NCBI GenBank assembly: GCA_944324395.1
Contig: CALUWC010000003.1
Coordinates: 62,001 to 126,000 of the forward strand
Length of the DNA: 64,000 bases
Source of the DNA: Candidatus Gastranaerophilales bacterium
Lineage (GTDB): Bacteria > Cyanobacteriota > Vampirovibrionia > Gastranaerophilales > Gastranaerophilaceae
Reading direction: 5' to 3'
Part shown: positions 7,736 through 16,294 of the stretch, piece after piece
How the letters are laid out: each line of letters begins with the position of its first letter
Position numbering within the stretch: position 1 is the first letter of the stretch
The notes under the pieces: generated by a model
Databases searched by the model: none
What the model saw: the letters and a program-made list of their open reading frames with translations, nothing else
What the model was told of the DNA's origin: nothing
Made by a program: the position numbers and the translations under genes

Positions 7736-9064
7736 ATGTGTGATAAACATGACATTAAATATTATGTCCGAGAATTGTTAACAATAGCTGCCCCGATAAT
7801 CATGGGAAACCTCGGTTTTATTTTGATTGGGGTTGGTGATGTTGTCATAGCCGGCAGACATTCAACGGATACTTTTGCCGCAATTAGTATTGCTAATTCT
7901 ATAGTCAATTGTATTGTAACATTCGGCTTTGGCTTGGTTTCCGGAATTTCTCCGCTTCTGTCAAACTATAGAGGAGAGCGTAAATCTATAAAAAAATATT
8001 TTTATCCTTCTATCAGATTTGCAATGATTCTGGCATTTATTACTATGATTTTTACTATGGCATGTATTCCTGTTATTCCGCTGATAGGGTTTGAGGATAA
8101 GCTTGTTAAACCAATTCAGGAATATATGTTTGTTACTGCATTAAGTACTTTCGGGGCATTTTTGCATTCTTGTTTAAAAGAATTTTTGCAGGCTTTTGAA
8201 ATTGTTCTTTTTCCGAACATTGTCACAATAATTTGTGTATTCTTAAATGTTCTTTTAAATATTATATTAGTTTTCGGTTTTGGTCCGATTCCGTCGTTGG
8301 GAGTAATAGGGCTGGCTATAGCAAGTTTAATTGTAAGATATGTTATGGGCTTTGCATTATTAATATATTGTTATATGAACATGTCTTTCAGAAATTACCA
8401 TGAAAAAGGGTACTACAGTAGTTTGTTAAAAATAGGTGCTCCTATATCTTTGGCTGTACTGGTGGAATTTGTTGCCTTTAATAGTATCGCAATTATAATG
8501 GGCAGAGTTTCAGGAGTTTATGCTGCGGCTCAGAATTTGGTCTGTACATTGACTACCATATCTTTTATGGTGCCTTTTGCTATTTCAAATGCTATTGCTG
8601 TAAAGGTCGGGTTTGCAAACGGAGCGGAAAATATTCCGGATTTGAAAACATATTCGTTTGTAGGGGTTGTAATGTCTGTGTTGTTTATGATGTGCAGTGC
8701 ATTAGTTTTTTCAAGTTTTCCGAAACCTATTGTCGGAATATTTACGGTTGATGATAATTTGTTTAAAATTGCAGTACCGGTTATGTATATATTGTCTGTA
8801 TTTCAGGTGTTTGACGGCTTGCAAATTGCACTTGCCGGGATTTGTAAAGGTGTAAAGCAAACTAATATAGTATTGTTTGCTAATTTTGTTGCCTACTGGT
8901 GTGTATCTATTCCTTTGGGATATATTCTTGCATTTAAGTTTAATTTGCACTTGACCGGCTTTTGGATTGGATTGGTAGTATCAGCACTAATCCTTTGTTC
9001 CATTATGATGTACAAATTGAAAAAGTATTATGTTGTTCAATACCAAAAACAAGAACTTGAATAA
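7736..9064 (+). CDS. MATE-family multidrug/Na+ or H+ antiporter
   Basis: A 442-residue inner-membrane protein with about 12 hydrophobic helices in two similar six-helix halves, the MATE (NorM/DinF) layout. The first helix opens 'A-A-P-I-I-M-G-N-L-G', where MATE proteins carry a conserved Pro. These transporters expel cationic drugs, metabolites or lipid-linked intermediates in exchange for Na+ or H+; the substrate here cannot be predicted. There is no Shine-Dalgarno sequence; a -10 hexamer just upstream predicts a leaderless message. It ends in a weak hairpin. Its neighbours suggest no particular substrate. Confidence 0.93.
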   Translation: MCDKHDIKYYVRELLTIAAPIIMGNLGFILIGVGDVVIAGRHSTDTFAAISIANSIVNCIVTFGFGLVSGISPLLSNYRGERKSIKKYFYPSIRFAMILAFITMIFTMACIPVIPLIGFEDKLVKPIQEYMFVTALSTFGAFLHSCLKEFLQAFEIVLFPNIVTIICVFLNVLLNIILVFGFGPIPSLGVIGLAIASLIVRYVMGFALLIYCYMNMSFRNYHEKGYYSSLLKIGAPISLAVLVEFVAFNSIAIIMGRVSGVYAAAQNLVCTLTTISFMVPFAISNAIAVKVGFANGAENIPDLKTYSFVGVVMSVLFMMCSALVFSSFPKPIVGIFTVDDNLFKIAVPVMYILSVFQVFDGLQIALAGICKGVKQTNIVLFANFVAYWCVSIPLGYILAFKFNLHLTGFWIGLVVSALILCSIMMYKLKKYYVVQYQKQELE

Positions 9065-9076
9065 AGTTCTTGTTTA
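9050..9076 (+). terminator. weak hairpin at the end of the MATE gene
   Basis: CAAGAACTT (inside the last codons) pairs with AAGTTCTTG at 9064-9072 and is followed by TTTAAAA. The stem is short and the U-tract poor. Confidence 0.5.
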
Positions 9077-9117
9077 AAATTCGGGGGTATTTTGTATATA
9101 GCGTTGGAATTTATTAC

Positions 9118-9252
9118 TTAAAAAGCAAAAAATAATAAAGTAAACATGCAGCCTAAAGATGCAGCACTGAACAAGAACCAGGTGTGCATAACTGGATGTT
9201 GGTATGACCAAATTTCTTTGATTGTACTTGTTGCATTGTTTATAGCTCGCAT
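9118..9252 (-). CDS. 44-residue single-pass membrane protein
   Basis: A short gene on the minus strand. It starts M-R-A-I-N-N-A-T-S-T-I-K-E-I-W-S-Y, then H-P-V-M-H-T-W, then a continuous hydrophobic stretch of about 20 residues ending in F-F-A-F-stop. GTGGAG lies about 11 bases before the ATG. The charged/aromatic N-terminus and clean transmembrane tail look like a genuine small membrane protein. A competing 64-residue frame over the same bases is Cys/His/Asn-rich and less protein-like. I do not recognise the family; small hydrophobic proteins of this kind are often subunits or regulators of larger membrane complexes. Confidence 0.6.
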   Translation of the reverse strand: MRAINNATSTIKEIWSYQHPVMHTWFLFSAASLGCMFTLLFFAF

Positions 9253-9330
9253 GTAAAGTTTTCTCCACTAAACTCTTTTCTTATATATTCTATTTTCTAC
9301 ATTTACGAGAAAACAACATCACCTATTCGG

Positions 9331-9359
9331 TTGATTATTAATTTAGTTTAGCTTATTAT
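9331..9359 (+). promoter_or_regulatory. promoter of leaderless U32 gene
   Basis: TTGATT (9331-9336), 17-base spacer, TATTAT (9354-9359). The hexamer ends 6 bases before the ATG at 9366, so the predicted +1 is the A of the start codon. This is the only leaderless case here with both boxes well placed. Confidence 0.6.
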
Positions 9360-9365
9360 TGAATT

Positions 9366-10640
9366 ATGCGAAAAGTTGAATTACTGTTGCCTGCGGGCAA
9401 TTTAGAGAAGTTAAAATATGCTGTAAAATATGGAGCGGATGCTGTATATTTAGGTGTTGTTGATTTCAGTTTAAGAGCAATGCGAAAAGGTGAAATTATA
9501 ACACTTGAAAATTTGAGGCATGCAATTGATTTGGCTCATCAACTCGGGGCAAAGGCTTATATGACATTAAATATTTTTGCATTTAATTCTGATATAAAGC
9601 ATTTGGAAGAATGCATGGATATTATAAAAGATGCAAATCCTGATGCAATACTGGTTAGTGATTTCGGAATTGTACGTCTTTTAAAAAAATATATGCCTGA
9701 TACAGAGCTTCATATAAGCACTCAAACCAATATTTTAAACTATGAATGTGTAAAATTCTGGCAGGATATGGGGGCAAAAAGGGTTGTATTGGCAAGAGAG
9801 CTTTCCATTCCTGAAATAGCCGAAATAAAACGTAATGTTCCGGATATGGAAATAGAATGTTTTGTTCATGGTTCTCAATGTGTGTCCTTTTCCGGAAGAT
9901 GCTTATTGAGTGATTATTTTACCGACGGAGAAAGAAAAGCAAATCATGGAAATTGTTCTCAGCCGTGTAGATGGAGCTATAAGCTTGTTGAAAGCACAAG
10001 ACCTGGACAATATTATGAAATAAATCAGGATGATAGAGGTTCTCATATATTAAGTCCGAAAGATTTGTGTCTTGTAAAACATTTGAAAGAATTGATAGAT
10101 GCCGGAGTTGATTCATTTAAAGTTGAAGGCAGAACAAAAAGTCTATATTATGTTTCTGCAGTTGCTAAAACTTATCGCAATGCTATTGATGAGATTCTGG
10201 CAAATCCTGATGCCGATATGGAAAAATATTTTATAGAGTTAAAAAAAGTCGGCAACAGAGGATATACTACAGGCTTTGCTCTCGGTGAAAATCCTTCTGA
10301 CAGTTACAGTTATTATATTTCAAAAGGTTTAGCAGGGGCTGATTTTCTGTTTGAATTTAAAGGAAAAAAGAAATATTCAGATCTGGATTTTGAGTCATGT
10401 TCTTCTGATAATTTGTATTTTGTAAAAATTAAAAATAAAGTTTTATTGAATGATGAAGTTGAAATTATTACACCAAAAGAGCAATTTATTACGAAAGTCC
10501 TGGAAATACTTGATGAAAAAGGCGAGAGTATTGATGTTGCAAATACAAATGCAGATGTGTATTTAAAACTAAGCATAGAACCTGAGGATTATGAAGTTGC
10601 ACTGGCAAGAACAATAGGGGTAAAAGAGCATGTTTCTTAA
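9366..10640 (+). CDS. U32-family peptidase-like protein (tRNA/rRNA hydroxylation type)
   Basis: A 424-residue member of the 'U32 peptidase' family. It begins 'E-L-L-L-P-A-G-N-L-E-K-L-K-Y-A-V', the TIM-barrel start. It has the U32 signature around residues 160-185: C-F-V-H-G-S-Q-C-x5-G-R-C-L-L-S. Further Cys follow in N-C-S-Q-P-C-R-W. These Cys ligate an Fe-S cluster in characterised relatives. E. coli YegQ (TrhP) and RlhA use prephenate to hydroxylate tRNA uridine-34 and 23S C2501, so RNA hydroxylation is likelier than proteolysis. Which RNA is the target is not determinable. The gene overlaps the following yqeG by 11 bases, and its message appears leaderless. Confidence 0.9.
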   Translation: MRKVELLLPAGNLEKLKYAVKYGADAVYLGVVDFSLRAMRKGEIITLENLRHAIDLAHQLGAKAYMTLNIFAFNSDIKHLEECMDIIKDANPDAILVSDFGIVRLLKKYMPDTELHISTQTNILNYECVKFWQDMGAKRVVLARELSIPEIAEIKRNVPDMEIECFVHGSQCVSFSGRCLLSDYFTDGERKANHGNCSQPCRWSYKLVESTRPGQYYEINQDDRGSHILSPKDLCLVKHLKELIDAGVDSFKVEGRTKSLYYVSAVAKTYRNAIDEILANPDADMEKYFIELKKVGNRGYTTGFALGENPSDSYSYYISKGLAGADFLFEFKGKKKYSDLDFESCSSDNLYFVKIKNKVLLNDEVEIITPKEQFITKVLEILDEKGESIDVANTNADVYLKLSIEPEDYEVALARTIGVKEHVS

Positions 10641-11109
10641 ACCGGATTACAATTTAAAAAGAATATATGATATAAATTTAGAAGAATTAAGGAATAGTGG
10701 TATTAAGGCATTGCTATTTGATCTTGATAGTACTATTATGGCTTCTAAATCCGGAGTTTATTCTGAAGAAATGTTAAATTGGCTGAACAAAGTCAGAAAA
10801 GATTTTTTTATTGCCGTTGTATCAAATAACAAAAATGAAAAATATATAGAAAAAGTAAAAAAGATTTCTGATTTCCCGTTGTTATTTAAAGCTGCAAAAC
10901 CTGATACAAAACATGTTAAAGAATTTTTAAACACATACAATATCAACATTTCAGATTGTGTTTTGGTTGGAGACAGACCCTTAACCGATGTATTGTGCGG
11001 CAAGCGTCTCGGGTGTAAAACAATTCTTGTTGATTCAATAACGGCAGATACTGAAACGAAGTTGGTACGTTTTGTCCGGAAGCTTGAACGTTTGAGTATT
11101 CGTCATTAA
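10630..11109 (+). CDS. yqeG: YqeG-family HAD (subclass IIIA) phosphatase
   Basis: A 159-residue HAD phosphatase. Motif I is L-F-D-L-D-S-T-I (both catalytic Asp present), motif II V-V-S-N-N, motif III the Lys of A-A-K-P-D, and motif IV V-G-D-R-P-L-T-D. This spacing matches YqeG (TIGR01668). Bacterial YqeG is poorly characterised; the mitochondrial and chloroplast relatives (GEP4/PTPMT-like) dephosphorylate phosphatidylglycerophosphate, so a role in phosphatidylglycerol synthesis is plausible but inferred. It overlaps the end of the U32 gene and is probably translationally coupled to it. Confidence 0.9.
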   Translation: MFLKPDYNLKRIYDINLEELRNSGIKALLFDLDSTIMASKSGVYSEEMLNWLNKVRKDFFIAVVSNNKNEKYIEKVKKISDFPLLFKAAKPDTKHVKEFLNTYNINISDCVLVGDRPLTDVLCGKRLGCKTILVDSITADTETKLVRFVRKLERLSIRH

Positions 11110-11209
11110 TTTGATTTAAATCTAAAGATTGAACTTTTTATTATATACATAAACTGTTACAAAATATAAACAAGCGAAACCCTTTTAAAATCAGTATTTT
11201 CGGTTAATT

Positions 11210-11239
11210 TTGTATAAAACTTGCTATAAGATATATAAT
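11210..11239 (+). promoter_or_regulatory. promoter of the pilus/secretion operon
   Basis: TTGTAT (11210-11215), 18-base spacer, TATAAT (11234-11239). It lies in the ~275-base gap before the PilP-like gene and leaves a leader of about 130-140 bases. Confidence 0.5.
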
Positions 11240-11351
11240 TTTGCCTTAAATTAGAGATTATGATATCATTATGTAAGATAGACAGTTATTATTTTAAATT
11301 AAATACATTAAATAACTGATACACAAAAAGAAGAGCTTTAATATAATGTTG

Positions 11352-11365
11352 TTGTTATATAACAA
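11352..11365. promoter_or_regulatory. 14-base palindrome upstream of the pilus operon start
   Basis: TTGTTATATAACAA is a perfect palindrome ending 20 bases before the likely GTG start at 11386. It could be an operator or a short mRNA hairpin; there is no further evidence. Confidence 0.35.
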
Positions 11366-11385
11366 ACTAGATGGGTGGGAATAAC

Positions 11386-12186
11386 GTGAACACAAATTAT
11401 TATAGGAATGAGAATTGGGTAGATAATACATTCAGCAAACGGGGTAAGTGGGTGCTATCACTTCTTGCTGTGATATTTTCTGTAGGTATTATTGCCGGTG
11501 GTTGCGGTATGCTTCAAAATATTGGCGGTAATAATGCAAATCCTGTTCCGGAAACTCCGACAGCTCAGCCGGCTGCACAACCTGCTCCGGCGGCGAAAGA
11601 AGAAGTTAAGCTTCCGGAAGAAGGGACGGCAGATATTGAAGTAGACTCAGATCAGGCGACTTCGATGGTGTCATACGATGTTACTTCAATCGGGCGTGCT
11701 GATCCGTTTATGCCTTCAGATGAAATTGCAGCATTTGAACAAGCTCGTAGTTCTGCTATTGCAGAGGCTAATATGCACAATGCTAAAATTGCAGAGTTGG
11801 AAAAGCTGAAAAATGTTGTTATTCGTGAACCTGATGATATAAGCCCGTATAGTTTTAATTTGCCGGTTCCGCCTACAAGTATGGCTCCGGAATCAGCAGC
11901 GGCGGCAAAAATTACCCGCACAAAAGTTGTAGGTATTATGTATAACCAGGCTAATCCTTCTGCGATTATAAATGTTGATGACAAGGATTATTTGGTTCGT
12001 CAGGGTGATAAGATTATAGGTCAAGAATATAAAGTCGTTGAAATCAATCCGTCATGGATTACAGTTAGTCTTGGGTCAAACGTTTATTCAGCCAGTATTG
12101 GCGAGTTGTTCTCAAGAGATGAATTTGATAAGACTCAAAACGATTTATATGACTTGAAAAACAGATTTGGTGGTAGAAAAGGTTAA
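11386..12186 (+). CDS. PilP/GspC-like inner-membrane pilus assembly protein
   Basis: About 266 residues. I prefer the GTG at 11386, which has GGTGGG 5 bases upstream, over the in-frame ATG at 11371, which lacks a Shine-Dalgarno sequence. A cytoplasmic ~25-residue N-terminus precedes one transmembrane helix (L-S-L-L-A-V-I-F-S-V-G). An Ala/Pro linker follows, then the segment 'S-I-G-R-A-D-P-F' typical of PilP. A C-terminal ~80-residue beta domain comes last (K-V-V-G-I-M...I-V-R-Q-G-D...V-V-E-I) and resembles the HR/PilP domain that docks on the secretin N0 domain. It lies 24 bases before the secretin gene. In type IV pili PilP links the PilM-N-O platform to PilQ; no pilM, pilN or pilO is seen here. 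A GspC-like role is equally possible. Confidence 0.75.
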   Translation: MNTNYYRNENWVDNTFSKRGKWVLSLLAVIFSVGIIAGGCGMLQNIGGNNANPVPETPTAQPAAQPAPAAKEEVKLPEEGTADIEVDSDQATSMVSYDVTSIGRADPFMPSDEIAAFEQARSSAIAEANMHNAKIAELEKLKNVVIREPDDISPYSFNLPVPPTSMAPESAAAAKITRTKVVGIMYNQANPSAIINVDDKDYLVRQGDKIIGQEYKVVEINPSWITVSLGSNVYSASIGELFSRDEFDKTQNDLYDLKNRFGGRKG

Positions 12187-12210
12187 TAAAATATACAAGC
12201 AGGAGCAGAT

Positions 12211-14136
12211 ATGAAAAATAAGATTAGAGAAAAATTTGTTGCAAGTGTTATGTTATCAGCATTTATGATAACAAATTCAATGGCTGCATCGTTTGCGATG
12301 GAAGATTATACTGCATACGATGCGGGAAGACCTGCCTTAAGGTCCTCAGCTGAAGTTATGTCGTTAGATTTCAGACCAAAGCTTACAATTCCGAATGGAG
12401 ATTCAATTGTAAATTTGAGTTTAAGAGATGCTGATGTCAAGCAAGTATTAAGAATGTTTGCTGATCAAGCCGGCATGAATATCATATTCACTTCAGGTGT
12501 AGAAGGTACTGTTACCATGGACTTGGTTGATATTCCTTTGAATGAAGCTTTGAATCTTGTTATTACAACCAACAAATTATTCTATGATATTGATGCTAAT
12601 ACTCTGGTTATTTCTACCGACGAAGCAGCATTATCTCTGGCTGCTAATAAAAGCATGACTCTTGTTCCTGTAAAATATGTTAATGCCGGAGCTATGGCAT
12701 CATTTTTAAATGCTAATTTCTTTAAAAAGGATGGAGTTAATCCGGGTTATTCTATAAAACCTGTTGTTACTGTTAACCCTGCAACAAATGATTTAATCGT
12801 TATGGGAACTCAAAATGATGTGGCAATTGTTAGAAAAGTTGTTGCTCAGTTTGACAAAAAACCGACAATTACTACATTCAAAGTCAATCATACAACTCCT
12901 GCCGAAATGGCTAATTTGATTTGTTCTACTTTGATTCCGTCTACTATTTCGAATGGTGCAAATAGCGGCGGCAGAGCTGGCGGTGGAGGCGGGTCTTCTG
13001 CTGCAGGATTTGCTGCAGGCATACCTACAGGTTTTGCGTCTGATGAAGGCGGCGGCGAAGGCGGCGGCGAAGGCGGCGGATCTATTTCTGTCGGCGGCGG
13101 TCAGATGGTTTGTTCAACTTCCATTTCTACAAGTACTGGTGATTTAGAAAGTTTGCCGTTTATGAACTTATCTGTTTCTTATTTCCCTACTTTGGGTACT
13201 ATTCAGGTAATTGGCGGTTCTGATTCCCAAATTCAAATGATAAGAGATTATATCGCTACAAATGATAAGAAAACTCCTCAAGCATATTTGGAAGTTCAAA
13301 TAGTTACATTATCAGAAGAAGGTTCTAAAACTTTTGATAACACTTGGCAGTTCTTAAGTAAGAATTTCTCATTCAATGCCGGCGGCGGCTCTGGTTTCTC
13401 AACAAGCAGTTTGTATCCTGTATTCTTTGCAGGTCATGGTTTTGAAATTGCTGATGAAGAATCATGGACTTCAGGCGAAAACGGCAAGGGTGGATATTAT
13501 GATACTTCTGGCAGAATTGGTAAATGGAGCGGTTCTCCACAATTGATCTATTCTGTAAACTACTTGATTGAAAGTAATAAAGGCAGAGTGCTTGCTAACC
13601 CGAGAGTTTTGCTGACAAGCGGTCAAACTTCTGTTATTGACCTTTCTCAAGATTATGTCTCTAAAGTAACATCTCAATACTTAGATACCGGTTCAGCATC
13701 TGGTTCTGCTCAGGTTCAAAAAGACTATGAAATCAAAGATGATAATGGTATAAAAGTTAGTATAACTCCATTTATCAGTCCGGATGGCTATGTTACTCTG
13801 GATATCAAACCTGAGTATAAGACAATTGCATCTCAGATGTATGATACTTCTGATACAGGCAGACAAGAGCTGGTTGCAACATTATTGCAAAGACGTGACC
13901 TTGACTTAAAAGGTGTTCGTATTAAAGATGGTGAAACTCTTGTTATCGGTGGTATGATTCAGGAAACAGAAACAAAAGAAGTAACAAAGATTCCGTTTTT
14001 AGGTGATTTACCTGTTATCGGTATGTTCTTCAGAAGTACAAATACTGGTAAAGAGCGTCAGGAAATGGTTATTATGCTGACTCCTCAGATTGTTGTAGAT
14101 ACTGAAGATGCGGTTGCAAATGATAACATGCTTTAA
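12211..14136 (+). CDS. gspD: secretin (GspD/PilQ family)
   Basis: A 641-residue outer-membrane channel subunit. The signal peptide ends near residue 29 (M-A-A-S-F-A). An STN-like domain at about 55-130 ('L-R-D-A-D-V-K-Q-V-L-R-M-F-A') is followed by an N1-type domain to about 215. Next comes an insert of roughly 60 residues containing several GGG runs, where N-domain loops vary between secretins. The C-terminal secretin domain is complete: 'R-V-L-A-N-P-R-V-L', then 'L-V-I-G-G-M-I-Q', then 'I-P-F-L-G-D-L-P-V-I-G-M-F-F-R'. Secretins form 12-15-mers through which pili or proteins leave the periplasm. It is co-directional with the PilP-like, ATPase and platform genes. The sequence does not separate the type IV pilus role (pilQ) from type II secretion (gspD). 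Confidence 0.95.
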   Translation: MKNKIREKFVASVMLSAFMITNSMAASFAMEDYTAYDAGRPALRSSAEVMSLDFRPKLTIPNGDSIVNLSLRDADVKQVLRMFADQAGMNIIFTSGVEGTVTMDLVDIPLNEALNLVITTNKLFYDIDANTLVISTDEAALSLAANKSMTLVPVKYVNAGAMASFLNANFFKKDGVNPGYSIKPVVTVNPATNDLIVMGTQNDVAIVRKVVAQFDKKPTITTFKVNHTTPAEMANLICSTLIPSTISNGANSGGRAGGGGGSSAAGFAAGIPTGFASDEGGGEGGGEGGGSISVGGGQMVCSTSISTSTGDLESLPFMNLSVSYFPTLGTIQVIGGSDSQIQMIRDYIATNDKKTPQAYLEVQIVTLSEEGSKTFDNTWQFLSKNFSFNAGGGSGFSTSSLYPVFFAGHGFEIADEESWTSGENGKGGYYDTSGRIGKWSGSPQLIYSVNYLIESNKGRVLANPRVLLTSGQTSVIDLSQDYVSKVTSQYLDTGSASGSAQVQKDYEIKDDNGIKVSITPFISPDGYVTLDIKPEYKTIASQMYDTSDTGRQELVATLLQRRDLDLKGVRIKDGETLVIGGMIQETETKEVTKIPFLGDLPVIGMFFRSTNTGKERQEMVIMLTPQIVVDTEDAVANDNML

Positions 14137-14205
14137 TACAGAGCAGCTTGACTGATTTTTAAAATTGTTATACTCGTTAAGATAAGAAAAAGTACAAAGT
14201 AGTAA

Positions 14206-16287
14206 ATGAACGCATTAATATTAAGATTAAAAAACAGCATAGATCAAAATATACTTAATAGTGTTGATAAAAGTCTGATGGGACAATACCATTTTGTCCC
14301 AATCAGTATAAAGAACGATTTTCTCTTTGTAGCTGTTTCTAAAAATTCAAATAAAGACGAGATTAACGCTATTTTAAAGAAAACTTTCCAGCAGTCTATA
14401 AAGTTCATGCTGGTAGGCGAAGATGATTTAGCGGAGTTATTGGGAGTTTTTGTTCCGGCTGATTCTATTGCACCTCCGGTTCAGGAAAGTGTTTCCGCAT
14501 CTTCCGCTGCACCGGCATCTCAAAGCTCTGCATCAGCTTCTGCTCCGTCATCAGCTTCTGCACAGGCTCATGGCAAGTTGGGTGAAATGCTTGTTTCCCA
14601 GGGTATTATTTCAGAAGTTGATTTGATGAAAGCTCTTGCTGCATCAAAACGTAAAAATGTGCCGATTGGTTCAACTTTGTTTGAAATGGGGCTGGTTTCT
14701 TTAGATCAATTGAAATCTGTTCTGCATGATCAAACGGGGTACGATTTAGTTACGGCTGATCAGTTAGTTGATCAAAAGAAGTTTGTTAATATCTTACCTG
14801 AAGATTTTATCAGAGCAAATTCTGTTATCCCTATTTCATCTGATGGCAAAACCCTTATTATTGGTGTTGTCAAGCCTATTAAAACAGATGTAATGAAAGA
14901 GATCATCTATTTAACCGGACAAAATCCGAAACAGTTATTGATGACTCACTATGAGTTTCAAAACTCATTAAATACATTCTTCTCCCTGCAGAAAAAGCAG
15001 ACTGATGAAATTATTGAACAGATTAAAACAGAAACTCTTGATACTGAAGAAGAAGCAACTCTGTGGGAACAGGTCGATGCGGAACTTCAAGATTCAACAG
15101 GTTCTGTTGCTAAATTTGTTAACCAGATTATTACAAACGGTATTGATAATAAGGTTTCCGATATTCACATTGAACCGCGATTGAATGGATATATTGTTCG
15201 TTACAGAAAAGACGGTATGTTACAAAAAGTTTTAGATGTTCCGCAGAAGGTTGAATCTTCTGTCATTGCCCGTTTCAAGGTTATGGCAAGAATGAATATT
15301 GCAGAAAACAGACGCCCTCAAGACGGTACTTTCTCAATTTCTTACAAAGACTGTTCTTACGATTTCCGTATTAACACGCTTCCGGTATCAGGAAAGGAAA
15401 AGGTCTGTATTCGTATTTTGGCACCTGCTGTTTCTTTGGCATCTAATGACAAAGAAATTAAACTTGTCGGAGCAAACGAAAGAGATGTGCAAAAAGTTAA
15501 ACAAATGGTATCTTGTCCGAACGGTATTATTTTAACATCAGGTCCTACAGGTTCCGGTAAAACAACAACTTTGTACTCAGTCTTGAAAAGTTTGAACGAC
15601 GAATCTGTAAATATCACGACGATTGAGGACCCGATAGAAATTAAGTTGGAAGGTATCAACCAATCGCAAATTAATGCTAAGGCGGGTATTACATTTGCAT
15701 CTTGTATGCGTGCAATCTTACGTCAGGACCCTGATATTATTCTGGTCGGTGAAATTCGTGACTATGAAACTCTTGAAATTGCAATTTCAGCTGCGTTAAC
15801 AGGTCACCTTGTATTAAGTACCGTCCACACAAACTCTGCAGCAGCAACTGTTACTCGTTTGATTGAAATGGGTGCAAAAGATTATCTGGTTTCATCTACT
15901 TTATCAGGTGTTATTGCTCAGCGTCTTGTAAGAAAATTGTGTGAGGATTGTAAAGAAGAATATTATCCGACAAGAGAAGAAGCTGCAATGCTTACAACCG
16001 ATCCGGAAGAGATTGAAAAGTTAACCAAAACTCCTATATACAGGGCGAAAGGTTGTAACAAATGCGGATTCCAGGGCTATAAGGGTCGTCTTGGTGTATA
16101 TGAAATTATGCAGATTACAAAAGAAATTAAAAAACTTATTGCTCAAGGTGCTCACGATTTGGAAATCGAAGAGAGTGCAGTTAACAATGGTATGACTACA
16201 TTACAAAGATCTTGTTTAAATCATATCCTGAACGGAGAAACGACAGTTGAAGAATTTGTCAGAGTCTTAGGTATGGCAGGTGAATAG
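14206..16287 (+). CDS. gspE: GspE/PilB-type assembly ATPase
   Basis: A 693-residue cytoplasmic ATPase that powers pilus/pseudopilus polymerisation. A divergent N-terminal domain and an Ala/Ser/Pro-rich linker (about 87-122) precede an MshEN/T2SSE-N domain (123-270). The catalytic half has Walker A G-P-T-G-S-G-K-T (Lys452), an Asp box, Walker B 'D-I-I-L-V-G-E-I-R-D' with Glu516, and the His box 'T-G-H-L-V-L-S-T-V-H-T-N'. The zinc-binding pairs C579-x2-C582 and C617-x2-C620 are typical of PilB/GspE and absent from PilT, so this is the extension motor. No PilT is present in the window. No good Shine-Dalgarno sequence is visible before the ATG. The platform gene follows 7 bases after its stop. 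Confidence 0.95.
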   Translation: MNALILRLKNSIDQNILNSVDKSLMGQYHFVPISIKNDFLFVAVSKNSNKDEINAILKKTFQQSIKFMLVGEDDLAELLGVFVPADSIAPPVQESVSASSAAPASQSSASASAPSSASAQAHGKLGEMLVSQGIISEVDLMKALAASKRKNVPIGSTLFEMGLVSLDQLKSVLHDQTGYDLVTADQLVDQKKFVNILPEDFIRANSVIPISSDGKTLIIGVVKPIKTDVMKEIIYLTGQNPKQLLMTHYEFQNSLNTFFSLQKKQTDEIIEQIKTETLDTEEEATLWEQVDAELQDSTGSVAKFVNQIITNGIDNKVSDIHIEPRLNGYIVRYRKDGMLQKVLDVPQKVESSVIARFKVMARMNIAENRRPQDGTFSISYKDCSYDFRINTLPVSGKEKVCIRILAPAVSLASNDKEIKLVGANERDVQKVKQMVSCPNGIILTSGPTGSGKTTTLYSVLKSLNDESVNITTIEDPIEIKLEGINQSQINAKAGITFASCMRAILRQDPDIILVGEIRDYETLEIAISAALTGHLVLSTVHTNSAAATVTRLIEMGAKDYLVSSTLSGVIAQRLVRKLCEDCKEEYYPTREEAAMLTTDPEEIEKLTKTPIYRAKGCNKCGFQGYKGRLGVYEIMQITKEIKKLIAQGAHDLEIEESAVNNGMTTLQRSCLNHILNGETTVEEFVRVLGMAGE

Positions 16288-16294
16288 GTGAAGT

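Noticed and set aside
9074-9268. 64-codon minus-strand ORF over the MATE-U32 gap
   Set aside because: Its product is Cys/His/Asn-rich without domain logic; the overlapping 44-codon frame has a Shine-Dalgarno sequence and a clean membrane helix, so that one was kept.
9366-10640. Secreted collagenase/virulence protease
   Set aside because: Although U32 proteins were first named as peptidases, there is no signal peptide, and characterised relatives with this Cys pattern modify RNA.
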